A stretch of DNA of 64,000 nucleotides from Notospermus geniculatus (Eukaryota; Nemertea; Pilidiophora; Heteronemertea; Lineidae), in contig NMRB01000099.1 of the NCBI GenBank assembly GCA_002633025.1, positions 419,145 to 483,144 of the forward strand. Direction: 5' to 3'. Positions 22,310 to 33,012 of this stretch are shown piece by piece (within the stretch, counting starts at the first letter, position 1; each line of letters begins with the position of its first letter). Made by a program: the position numbers and the translations under genes. The notes under the pieces are model-generated. The model had not been told where the DNA came from. It searched no databases and saw only the letters and a program-made list of their open reading frames with translations.

Positions 22310-25300
22310 ATGAATGCACCAACCACTGCGGTGATCTTCCTTGTCTTTTGTCTGGCTATCCTTCATCCAACCCAGTCATATAGTTGTAAAAAGAACGGTA
22401 AGTATTGTCATTGAAGAGTTTCCGATTTGTAACGCTGGTAGTACCGATTTCGTCGTACATGTACATTCGCTCCGCATGCTGCCATGGAAAGACGAGCTGG
22501 CAAGCGACATCCTCCCACAGCAGAGCCTCCGCTCGCACACAAGGCTCCTGTGAGTGGATGAATAAGGAGCACAGGTAATTACTCCTGCGCCGTTTGTCAC
22601 CCTGGGTCTTGGTGTGTTTCCAAAAGTGTTCCGTCCGACACCAGAAAATTTTCACCATTCTTTTGTCTACTGTTGAAAGGCTGTTTCTTGAAACTCTACA
22701 ATATTCATGTCAGATCTAGGTATCATGGAGCTCTAAATTATGGCACTGCAAACTAATTGATCTATTAACCCTTTAAAGTCTGACAGCAGGAAGTAGTTTT
22801 GGTGTCGGACGGAACGATAGATTTTGTTGGCAAGCTCAATATTTTTTGATGCCCTCCTTCAAATGAGTGTACACTGTACATCCCACATGGAGAAACTAAT
22901 GTTTGTATCCACATCAGATTTTGTCAACCACGGCAATTTTAATCCACCTGTGCGCCAATATTATCGGCGTATTTTACGCTTCGAACTGGCTAGTCTCGTG
23001 CCACCAGACTCTGCAATTTTCAATTTTAGAGTCTGGTCCGGATGGTACCTTTTGCTTGTAAAAACCATCATGGCGGACAATCTACCGCCGATGACGTAGA
23101 ACACAATGCACAATCAATGCAAAAAGTAGTAAAACTACAGTACTTTGTACCCCTTGCTGTAAGGCCTACTGCACTTTTTATTGCATAATTCCCTCCCAAA
23201 TCGAAAGAATAATAATATACTTGCCTTAAATTCCAATGAAAGACACTATAAATTGACTTGACAACACAAATTGAGGCGATTCACCTCACTAATTTTCACG
23301 CTTCAAGTCATCTGGGCGCCGCCATATTCCCCCTGCAGCCTACGTCACCAGATTTTGAAACTAGCCAATCAGCGATGCTGACCTCCTTTCGAATCATCGA
23401 AACGAGGTCACTAGGTCGCTGCAATGAGAATTTCTTTCCGTGCCAGACCCTCGGTCTGACGACCTCGGAGTATGACCGAGGGGCTGGTTGCGCGAGACTA
23501 GNNNNNNNNNNNNNNNNNNNNNNNNNNNNNNNNNNNNNNNNNNNNNNNNNNNNNNNNNNNNNNNNNNNNNNNNNNNNNNNNNNNNNNNNNNNNNNNNNNN
23601 NNNNNNNNNNNNNNNNNNNNNNNNNNNNNNNNNNNNNNNNNNNNNNNNNNNNNNNNNNNNNNNNNNNNNNNNNNNNNNNNNNNNNNNNNNNNNNNNNNNN
23701 NNNNNNNNNNNNNNNNNNNNNNNNNNNNNNNNNNNNNNNNNNNNNNNNNNNNNNNNNNNNNNNNNNNNNNNNNNNNNNNNNNNNNNNGCCGTGGAACGCA
23801 TCACATCGGCCAGATTTGGCCGACGTGTACGTCCGCGACCTCATCACAGCGTAGGAATAAAATAAGTCCCAAGTGACTGGCTTAACATTCTTTGTTTAAT
23901 GCAAAAATATTTACAGATTTTTTGTGAATAATTGTATGGCAAGTAACAACTATCATAATAAGCGAGGTTTGTAGGTATTTTGATCCTAGTAACTACGGGG
24001 ATCGCGGGATCACATGATCAGCCAAGCCAAGTAGTTCGCTGTCAATCACCCGGCGCCATCTTGCTTTCCCACAATCCTGTGAGCACAGCGTAACAGATTG
24101 GTGCGAGGCAGGAGCGCCTTCTGTTGTAACAATGAGCGTCCATCCGGCTGTGATGGGGATTCCCGGAAGCTGCCTACGTCATCCCGCATCACAGCAGGAT
24201 GGACGTGGGCTCAGCGGTCATTTCGAAGCGTAAAATAGGCCGATAATATTGGCGCACAGGTGGATTAAAATTGCCGTGGTTGACAAAATTTGATGTGGAT
24301 ACAAAAATTTAGATTGCATGGAATACTCGGTGAGCAAATTTGACGAAATAAACTTTGTTTTTCTGTGAGTTTAGAGACTTTGAAGTGGCGGTGTTCCGGC
24401 AGAAATCGGGTTGCAAACGCAGATACCTCCCTACATTTAGCCCCCTAACCCTAACCCTAGCCCTTGACCCCGAGTTTAACCAGTAACCCTACTGACGACT
24501 CTCAGAGGTGCCTGTGCTGAGAGCATTGTGAATGGGGTGTGGTCACCACTCGTCTCATCATGTTTTACTCGCCGCGTTTTTCAGATCCAACAGCTGCGCT
24601 GAATTGGACCGACAGCCTTGAAAACGTAACGATTAGATGCGCTGAGAGGTTTAAATCATTTTGGTGCTGTGCAACTGGATACTCGCGTATAACATGGAGT
24701 CGGAAAGTATCGGCAGCGTCTCAATGGGAGACCTTCCCCTGGAATGGAATCGAAGGGCACTTTGATAGCGGAGACCAGGGAGCGCAGGTAAACGGGTAGC
24801 ACACGTCACCAGGGCCAAGTTTCACAAGGAAACTTAAGTCTAAAGTTTGACTTTTTAAGTCATCATGTGAGCAAGGTTTCAGCAAATCAGGACTTCATTT
24901 CAGACTTATGAAACTGGGCCCAGGCGTAATCGCAAGCGGTCTGAAGGTTTTTTTCCACCATGTGCGTGTACTACGCTGCGTGATGCGCTGCTTCCAAATA
25001 AAATGGGCGAAGCGTAAGCCTGCCGCACACGAGTGCAATGTTGTCTTCGACGTTGCCTCCAGAGTTTTTTGTCTCAGCATCCTGTCACCGCACACGGTGC
25101 GTCAGCCGCCGCGTACGATTGTCTCCTGTAAATGTGGCGTGACATAATTCCGTCATGTTTGATCTGCAGTGGAGGCAAATAATCCGTCTCCGCCTCTGCC
25201 TCCGACCACCGCACACGATGACATTTGCACGTAGGAGGCAAAAATTTCCATAGTTGGCGGCAAAATTGCACTCGCGGCCCGTTTGACGCAGCGAAGCCTG

Positions 25301-28300
25301 CCGCACACTGGTGGAGCTACATTTATCTGCTGAACAAAGTCGGTCGAGACCATTTGCTCAGCAAGTTAAATAGCTCGCTGTGTGCGCGTATTTTTCGGTG
25401 ACTTTTCTGCCTCGCAAGGCCTTGAGGCGAATACCAAATTTGGATATTTTTCGCCTCGAGGCGAAAAACTCACCGCGTACGCGCTACTTGAGCTACGCGC
25501 TAAGGGCAGAAATACAGGTGCATACTCCACGCAGCGTTGAAGTTTTTTGATACTGGACGAAAATTTTAACACTGCCATTGTAAAAAGTATATGTTTATTT
25601 TTTTGTACACAGCACCTATTTTTGAAGAAAATGAAGACGGAAGACGGTGGGAAATACAAATGCGAAGTTGTATCAGACAAGCAAAGGATTGAACACATTT
25701 ATAATGTATACGTGATGAGTGAGTAGTAGGCCTGGGACTAAAAACCATGGTGTAATACCATAAACAGCCCATGTTCATGGTAATACAATCATACATTCAG
25801 TGAAACTTGATGATATCATGAAGCAAGGGTACGTTGTAGGCCCACAGCTGACTGCATCGGAAAGTCCCCGAAACGCCAACGGCAACGCGAAACGACTATC
25901 CTTTTGTGCGGTGCCTGTTTATGACATCAAAATGGGATTGGCGTTCGTGATAGAGGGGTAACTCTCTCTGAAAGGGTCGGTTTCCTCCTGCATCGCATAC
26001 CCGCCCAGTATTGCATCCTGAGAACATCAGGGGTTCTTACTGCTTGCTCCCTTCGTCACCGCAGTATTGTGTAATGAGCCAAATTACAGCGCACGGTTCT
26101 CGATTCAGTGGGTCATAACAGAGACCAGGAAATGTTTGTACACAATGTACTTGAATTTTGCAATGAATACATGTACACAAATGCACTTTGCAATGCTGTA
26201 CAAATCCGAAGTAAAATCTTTTGCTGGTCTTTATGTATATGACCCAAAAATCTTGTCGTAAACTGGTAGCAGGGTTTCCTTTCTTCAGATTGTTCGACAT
26301 GCGATAACAAACCAGTGATTGTACAACCCACCGACAGCAACGTGACGTATTACGACAAACTCGGGTCAAATTTCACCGTACGTTGCCTGGTATCGTTTGG
26401 GCCAAAACGGTGCAACGAATATTCGGAATTTCTACGCGTCAACTGGTACAAAGCGAACAGCAAATCATGTGCACGGAAATTAATCCGCAACAGCAATCAA
26501 AACAACGCGAAACGACTATCCTTTTGTGCGGTGCCTGTTTATGACATCAAAATGGGATTGGCGTTCGTGATAGAGGGGTAACTCTCTCTGAAAGCGTCGG
26601 TTTCCTCCTGCATCGCATACCCGCCCAGTATTGCATCCTGAGAACATCAGGGGTTCTTACTGCTTGCTCCCTTCGTCACCGCAGTACATGTATTGTGTAA
26701 TGAGCCAAATTACAGCGCACGGTTCTCGATTCAATGGGTCATAACAGAGACTATAGGAAATGTTTGTACACAATGTACTTGAATTTTGCAATACATGTAC
26801 ACAAATGCACTTTGCAATGCTGTACAAATCCGAAGTAAAAGCTTTTGCTGGTCTTTATTTATACGACCCAAAAATCTTGTCGTAAACTGGTTTAGCAGGG
26901 TTTCCTTTCTTCAGATTGTACGGAACCATATAAGAAACCAGTGATTGTACAACCCACGGACAGCAACGTGACGTATTACGAAAACCTCGGGTCAAATTTC
27001 ACCGCACGTTGCCTGGTATCGTTTGGGCCAAAGCGGCGCAACGCATCATTCCCGGACCTTCTATTCGTCAACTGGTATAAAGCGAACAGCTCAAATCCGA
27101 AATCATGTGCACAGAAATTAATCCGCGACAGCAATCAACCAGATTTTGAGTAAGTTATCAAAAAATTGAATGTATGGGACATGCGCGGCGACAGAGGCGC
27201 CGGGCCACCAGAAAATAATGATGAGTGCAATCTTTTTTGAGTCAGAAAATTTTGTTCAGAGGCATCACACACCGCTTTCTGAGAATCTCACGTCATTTGG
27301 TTGTATCCTCCTTAATATAATGCAGAAAAAAGTGCGAAGAGGGGAGATTTGTGAAGACCCGTGGTGCGAGGATGCGCATCGCTGAGAAAACAACACTTTT
27401 ACGCGAACTTGCCTATAAACTGATTTTCACTGGTTTTCAGATCCAAGGATCCTAATAACACCAAGGAATTACAATTGATTGTGAAAGATCTCATCATTAC
27501 TAACATCACAGATGCCGACTTCGGGAAATACTGCTGTAGGGGTTTCAATGGCGGTGAGCACACAGACAGAACTATACAGCTACAACTCGGAAAAGGTAAA
27601 TACTGGTGGTGAATGGTGAAATATGATGTTGTGTCTACGCCTATACGGAAGTCATCACGGAGCCAATGGGTCACATGAATAAAGACTAGCGAATGCTTTT
27701 ACTTCAAATTTGTACAGAATTGCCTAGTGCATTTGTATTGCAAAATTCAAATAAAAGCATTTACTAGTCTTTATTCATATGACTCATTGAAGGGGAAGTA
27801 TGAGTTAGCGCCCTTTATTAGCCGCAAAAGGTGCTCAGCATCGGTAGAATGGCGTGAGAAAATTACGGGGGCGAAACACTGAGATCTTCTTACGGGGTGA
27901 GATTTGAATAGAGAGCGAGAACTGGTCCGATATGTATCTGGGCGTGGGGCTGGGATCGTGGAAGCTGTGTCGACAAATAATAGACTCTGTACCCAACCCG
28001 ACCGACCCGGTCACATGACATACCGGCAGTTCCCTCCTGCGAGCGTGGAAGAGACTGGTTGCGCGAGACTATATCGACTACTGTTTATTGACACTCAGCC
28101 CTTTTCTTTAGTTCCAGACCTCAAGAAACCCGACAGGAAATTACAGACGGCCATGATTGCGGTCGTCCCCATTATTCTCGTCCCCATTCTGATTTTCGTC
28201 GCCCTCTGGGTCTTCCGTCTTGATATCTTGCTATTTTTCCATGCAAAAAGTGGAAGACGTTCAGGAAAGGGTGAGCATCACGTGATTTAATGGCCTCGTC

Positions 28301-31172
28301 TCGCACGTCGAAGTATCCTGAAGGAATTCGCATTCCCCTTGCCACCCATGAGCGCCGCAGAGTGAGACTTTGCAGTCATGATGGGATGACACTATTGGCC
28401 GATAGCCATCGCTTTTAACAACTTTTTCAGGTAGTGGATGTTGTATGCGGTAGGCCTAAGGCTGGGTTTACATCGGATGACACGCGACACGAACACGCAG
28501 GCGAACAAAGGTTTCATGGGGATGAATCCTTTGTGAAGCCATTGTTCGCCTTCGCGTTCGTGTCGCGTGTCATCCGATGTAAACCCAGCCTAAAGGCGGT
28601 GACAGACTGGCGCGTAAGCAACGCGTCATAAAGCGTTCAACCAATCAGGGAGGCGGTAACACGGGACGAAACACTGACAGAAGAATCTGATTGGCGGAAT
28701 GCCTGCACGATGCGTCGCGTACGCGCCAGTTTGTCACCGGCTTAAGGGTAGGGACACACCTGACGCGATTCGCATGCGATAGGGCGACGCATGCGTCAAA
28801 ACCTTTGTTTGCGTGCAGTGCGGCGGAAAATAACAAAGGCGTTGCCGCATGCGTCGACGAATCGCGTTAGGTGTGTCCCTACCCTTAGGGTGGGTAACAC
28901 TACACGCGATTCGCACAACGCATGCGATGGTTCTAGAAGTGGAGTTGTACTGATGCGGTAGGCCTAAAGGCGGTGACAGACTGGCGCGTAAGCAACGCGT
29001 CATAAAGCGTTCAACCAATCAGGGAGGTGGTAACACGGAACGAAACACTGACAGAAGAATCTGATTGGCGGAATGCCTGCACGATGCGTATCGTACGCGC
29101 CAGTTTGTCACCGGCTAAAGGTCTCGGGCCACTTGTGCGTTTTGCGTCAAATCTTTTGTTATTTTCCGCCGTTCTGCTTCCTAACAAAAGATTTGACGCA
29201 CCACGCAGCGCAAAACGCACAAGTGGCCCGAGACCTTTAGGGTGGGTATACACTACACGCGATTCGCACAACGCATGCGATGGTTCTTTGTTATTTCATG
29301 CCGCAATGCCTCCCAAACAAAAGCAATTCGCGTGCGATTCCAAATCGCTTTGCGAATCGCTTCTAGTGTGCACCTACCCTTAGGGTATAGGGACACACCT
29401 AATTAGGGTGGCTACACACCTAACGCGATTCGTTGACGCATGCGACAACGCCTTTGTTATTTTCCGCCGCACTGCACGCAAACAATTGCGTTGACGCATG
29501 CGTCGCCCAATCGCATGCGAATCGCGTTAGGTGTGTTCCTACCCTTAATGCGACGCGTGGACGCATGCGACAAAGGCTTTGTTATTTTCCGCCGCAATGC
29601 ACGCAAACAAAGCATTTGGCGCATGCGTTGCCCTGTCGCATGCGATATCGCGTTAGTGATGTCCCTACCCTCGGGCTCGACTCCACCGCATATGTGCCGG
29701 CGTCGGCGTTCGAATCACTTCTATGTCGAGTCCATTGACTATTTCCACCACAGTTCGACGCTGACGCGAAGGTGCGGTTATAGTCAATGGACTCATCATA
29801 GAAGTGATTCGAACGCCGACGCCGACGTTACCACCGACGCCGACTCCATCATCCTGAGAATCTCAGGTCATTTACGGTCGTACCCTCCCTCAATGAACCA
29901 AGCCGCGAGTGGGGGAGTCGGTTGTGAAGACCCTGGGTGCGAGGATGCGACTCCATATGCTGGTGGAAAAGGGCCCTAATAATTGTGTCGGATACCAATC
30001 TCCCCTTTCAGGTAGTTTTTCAAACCTGTTCGAGTATGACGTCATCCTGATTGACTCTGGATCAAACCGAGACAAGATGTTCGTTGAGAAGATTCTGGAC
30101 ACAGAACTTCGGAAGATGCAGCAAGAGGTGTTTCTGCCACGAAGGGATCTCGATCTGGGCTGTGAGTCGGGGATGGGGTTGACGAGCAGTGTTTTTGCAT
30201 AGGCCCATGGATGAGTTTTGCGAGCAGCTATCTTCTTGCCAAACTTATTTCGTCGCCTTTGGGTCATCGCCATGGGAATTCTCTTCCAGACTGACAGATG
30301 ATTGGCTCTCCCTCCCCCCAGTGGGGGAAACCCCCATTACGATGACCGCTTCTGGCAAGATGGCTGCTAGGGAACCTCATCCAAAGTACATGGAGCAGAT
30401 AGGAAGGGACGTTGCCCCACCCACCGCGCCGGAGACCGTTATGATGTGTTTGTTGGTAATAATGAGTATGCCGGCCTCTCAAACTTGTTTGATACTTGAG
30501 GTGTCAGGGCCGTATTTAACTTTTTGGTCCAGGGGGCAGGAGCCTCTCAGGGGAGGCAAAAGACCTCTTTTTGCCGTTTTTTGCCCAAAATCCGCATGAA
30601 AATCACGTTTTTTTGGTTGGCTCAGGGGGGCAACTGCCCCCTCGCCCCCTTTAAATACGGCCCTGGGTGTGGTAACCCTCCAACCGTATAAGAGCAGTAA
30701 ACATGACTTTTCTTTCTTAGATATTGACGGCGAGTACATTGCGGCCATGAGAAATTCGACAAAGATTATCCTACTGTTGACCGAAGATTTCCTGCGAGAG
30801 CCACTTTGTGGACATATCCACGATTACATCATCAACGACAAACGCAACGATGACATCATCTTCATCCAACGCGGCCATATTGCCAGTGAATTATGGGAAA
30901 CCGACGCAGCGATTAAGAATGTCGATGTCCTGCGCACAACGGTCAAGAATGCCAAGAGAAACTGGCTCAGTCTGGGGAGGTATTTGAATTGGAGAAAAGA
31001 TTTTGAGATACAGTCGCCCCTCCACGACACCATTCCCACCATCAATTCCAAACGCGCCCACCAAATTGCCTCGTTCTGGAAACAGCTTCAGTTGTATTTG
31101 CCGTCGAAAGAGGGCGCTGTAGAGATGAGGTTCGTGACTGATGATCCCAGCCCGCCACCAGATATATCGTAA
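22310..31172 (+). CDS. IL-1-receptor-like protein, copy 2 (2 Ig domains, TM, TIR)
   Basis: Eight exons with the same boundaries and phases as copy 1: 22310-22397, 24585-24787, 25613-25718, 26915-27149, 27441-27595, 28112-28270, 30012-30161, 30721-31172. The product is 515 aa; the one extra residue is a Ser in exon 4 (NASFPD for NAFPD). The signal peptide, the two Ig Cys pairs, the membrane span with RLDILLFF after it, the RRDLDLG box 2 and the SFWKQLQ box 3 are all kept. Differences from copy 1 are scattered and mostly conservative (for example LRLGKY to LSLGRY, IDSFW to IASFW). Reading frame and all splice sites are intact, so both copies look functional. The assembly gap at 23502-23787 lies in intron 1. 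An extra broken copy of exon 4 lies at 26289-26500. Confidence 0.87.
22901..24311. mobile_element. Foldback insertion in receptor 2 intron 1, spanning the gap
   Basis: The arm at about 22901-22985 (GTATCCACATCAGATTTTGT ... CACGGCAATTTTAATCCACC) is complementary to about 24225-24311. The centre includes the N gap, so its true length is unknown. Unit A has no counterpart in this intron. The 91-codon ORF over the left arm (22824-23099) is probably not a gene. Confidence 0.55.
23502..23787. other. Assembly gap (286 N)
   Basis: A run of 286 unknown bases inside receptor 2 intron 1. Apparent ORFs across it are meaningless. Confidence 0.99.
24814..24919. mobile_element. 106-bp MITE inserted at CCAGG
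   Basis: Ends are GCCAAGTTTCACAAGG and, on the other strand, GCCCAGTTTCATAAGTC. CCAGG is duplicated at 24809-24813 and 24920-24924. Unit A has the empty site with one CCAGG at 10569-10573. The target is the complement of that used by the 9510-9659 element. It lies just after receptor 2 exon 2. Confidence 0.8.
26289..26500 (+). pseudogene. Truncated duplicate of Ig exon 4 in receptor 2
   Basis: The segment starts at an AG acceptor (26287-26288) and matches exon 4 (VIVQPTDSNVTYY ... LRVNWYKANS). Within the last codons it jumps into intron 3 sequence (AACAACGCGAAACGACTATC), which also occurs at 25883-25905. The exon has lost its donor and the true end QPDFE. The intact exon follows at 26915. 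The cause is a ~620-bp internal tandem duplication. Confidence 0.8.
27672..27786. mobile_element. Foldback insertion in receptor 2 intron 5
   Basis: The arms GTCACATGAATAAAGACTAG and CTAGTCTTTATTCATATGAC enclose AT-rich sequence. Copy 1 reads GGAGCCATTGAAGG across the empty site (about 13478-13491). No clear target duplication can be separated from the element ends. Confidence 0.7.
28460..28590. mobile_element. 131-bp MITE, GGCTGGGTTTACATCGG ends, TAA duplication
   Basis: Nearly perfect arms (GGCTGGGTTTACATCGGATG and complement) are flanked by TAA at 28457-28459 and 28591-28593. Copy 1 has the empty site (14158-14160). A TAA 3-bp target is usual for PIF/Harbinger-type elements. It is inserted at the edge of another MITE. 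Confidence 0.8.
28594..29850. mobile_element. Expanded foldback cluster in receptor 2 intron 6
   Basis: At least seven foldbacks are nested or abutting: AGGCGGTGACAGACTGG copies at 28594-28741 and 28963-29116; GGGTAGGGACACACC-type elements at 28745-28890, 29240-29385, 29405-29548 and 29549-29670; AAAGGTCTCGGGCCACTTG arms at 29118-29239; and the GCCGGCGTCGGCGTTCG element at about 29695-29840. Many share a core close to TTTGTTATTTTCCGCCGC, although their arms differ. Open frames here are by-products. Confidence 0.65.
30505..30665. mobile_element. 161-bp element, CAGGGCCGTATTTAA ends, GGTGT duplication
   Basis: It begins CAGGGCCGTATTTAA and ends TTTAAATACGGCCCTG. GGTGT is duplicated at 30500-30504 and 30666-30670; copy 1 has a single GGTGT at the empty site (about 15277-15281). 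Inner G/C runs (CAGGGGGCAGG, GGGGGGCAACTGCCCCC) resemble the other CAGG...CCTG elements here. It lies about 55 bp before the last TIR exon. Confidence 0.85.
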
Positions 31173-31450
31173 AACTTTACCAAACATTTCCAATGGGGAT
31201 CATAACTATACGGTAGAGGGCAGCACATAGTAATCAGGGCCTATTAGGCCTAAGTGCATCAGAATTCAGCTGAGATAGAAAAAAATATAGATCCTGATTG
31301 AGGAACCTCTAGAAGGGGCTAATAGGCCTCACGCTTATAGGGCCTACGCTTATATGAATGATTTCCAACCACTGACGGACTTTAAATGTTCCAATAGTAT
31401 GCGACTTGTAACCAGAGTGTAACTTTGTACTTTTATGTAGTGGTAAGCAT

Positions 31451-31456
31451 AATAAA
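31451..31456 (+). terminator. Polyadenylation signal AATAAA, receptor 2
   Basis: AATAAA is 279 nt after the receptor 2 stop codon, within sequence shared with copy 1. Confidence 0.5.
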
Positions 31457-31619
31457 TGTGTACAGTACCCTAAAGCGTTCTATTTGCAACTCTATCAAAG
31501 GCTGAGCAGACCGACAAGTGCTTGAGTTTGATCACTTACTCCATCTCCTGAGGAAGTCATGCCAGGAAATCTAACTGGTAGGTCCGCCCTAATTGCTGAG
31601 AAAATTCGGTTCATTAATC

Positions 31620-31735
31620 GTTTCACGCTGCGTGATGCGTTAAATCTTTTGTTATTTTCCGCCGCTCTGCTTCCAAACAATGCGCCAAGCGTCATAACGC
31701 AGCGTGAAACGCTCATGTGGTCCAAACGGGCCTGG
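31620..31735. mobile_element. Foldback with TTTCACGCTGCGTGATGCG arms
   Basis: TTTCACGCTGCGTGATGCG and its relaxed complement GTCATAACGCAGCGTGAAACG enclose the core TTTGTTATTTTCCGCCGC. It marks the end of unit B. Confidence 0.55.
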
Positions 31736-31799
31736 AAATGACCCCGCGCTACCGCACCCAGATGTTGGATGATCGGCCGTGGCCCAGCAGTGACACTAA

Positions 31800-32390
31800 A
31801 GGCCTGTCTACACGATCATACATTTGTTCAAAACATCATCAAACATTTGTGTGATGATGTTCATGGACAGATATTTGATTGTGTAGGCTGTTTTCCCAAC
31901 AAACTTGAACAGCAACCAACATGTAGGCCTATGATGATGTTCAAATTTGTGTGATGATGTTCAGGACAAAATGTATGATCGTGTGGACTGTTTTCCCAAC
32001 AAACCTGAACATGTTTGATGATGTTCAAATTTTTAGCTGCATGTTTCATCTTGCCAATGCAAAACATCCCAAAAAAAATGTGTGATGATGTTCATGGACA
32101 AATGTATGATCGTGTGGACGGTTTTCCCAACAAACTTGAACAGCATCCAACATTATCCTTTCTCCATCATACTTCATCATACAAAGTCCATGAATGTTGG
32201 ACTGTAGATCGAAATCCACAACAAACTTGAACATCATCATGCAAGTGTATGATGCTGTTTTGAACAATGTATGATGATGTTCAAAATTTTAGCTGCATTG
32301 TCACAAGACAGAAATCGACACACAAGCTTGGACATCATCATACAAATGTATGATGATGTTGAGCAAATGTATGATCGTGTAGACAGGCCT
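31800..32390. mobile_element. 591-bp MITE with TAA duplication and internal GATGATGTTCA repeats
   Basis: Terminal repeats start AGGCCTGTCTACACGATC, with the complement at the other end. TAA flanks it at 31797-31799 and 32391-32393. The interior has repeated words of the type TGTGTGATGATGTTCATGGA and TTTTCCCAACAAACTTGAAC on both strands, as if formed by internal duplications. No convincing ORF. The TAA target suggests a Harbinger-type non-autonomous element. Confidence 0.8.
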
Positions 32391-32553
32391 TAAGTGAGCA
32401 CTAGTCAGGGGGATACGGAGGGGGGTCTGGGGGTTGGGACCCCCCTCGGTGGCCAAAGATAACATTTTTTAACGCTAAACATCAAACATCTCGCTTGTAA
32501 CATGGCGCCGCCCGCCCGTGTATGTAATCGTGATGTGCCGTAGGCCCTACAAT

Positions 32554-32721
32554 CAGGGACGGATCCACGATTTCGGGAAGGGGGGGGGGCGCACTGTGCT
32601 AGAAACATTGAATTTTTCAAGGTAGAATTGCGGTAGTGAATTTCAAGGTACCGTAGATTTTACAAATTTGTTGTCCGAAAAGGGGGACGTGCGGCGGGTG
32701 CGCCCCTTGGATCCGCGCCTG
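32554..32721. mobile_element. 168-bp element, CAGGGACGGATCC ends, ACAAT duplication
   Basis: It begins CAGGGACGGATCCACG and ends TTGGATCCGCGCCTG, flanked by ACAAT at 32549-32553 and 32722-32726. A G9 run lies just inside the left end. Its ends closely match those of 11745-12016, so the two are the same family. Confidence 0.8.
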
Positions 32722-33012
32722 ACAATCGTTGCATCGATGATTCGACTCTTTTCGCCTCCTTGGCGGACAGCATTGTGTACGCTTGCACTTGTTCGAAATT
32801 CCCACCGTCTAGGCTTGGGTGGCGGCTTCAGACTTTCTCAACCTCCGATCATGGGAAATCGCGTCGGACTCTTAGGAGCTTCTTGTTTTCAAATCGGCGC
32901 CGGTGAAGAGCAAGCCGATGGCGCGGGCGAGTCCAAGGACCTCTATACTACCTAGGCCTAGACCCCCCCTCAAGGAAATCCCATTCTCGCAGCTGCCCCC
33001 CCCCCGCTAGTA

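Larger units (their letters stand above)
19762..31685 (+). repeat. Segmental tandem duplication, unit B
   Basis: Unit B is the second copy of the sequence at 7225-19330 in direct orientation and carries receptor gene 2. Insertions present only here include those at 24814-24919, 27672-27786, 28460-28590 and 30505-30665, plus a duplicated Ig exon. Insertions seen only in A (7595-8531, 9510-9659, 11745-12016, 15857-17581, 17906-19189) are absent. Confidence 0.8.

Noticed and set aside
23258-23854. ORFs of 125-198 codons on both strands
   Set aside because: They cross the 286-base N gap, so the reading frame is unknown.
24436-24460. Interstitial telomere repeat (CCCTAACCCTAACCCTAG)
   Set aside because: Only about three imperfect units; too short to claim a telomeric origin.
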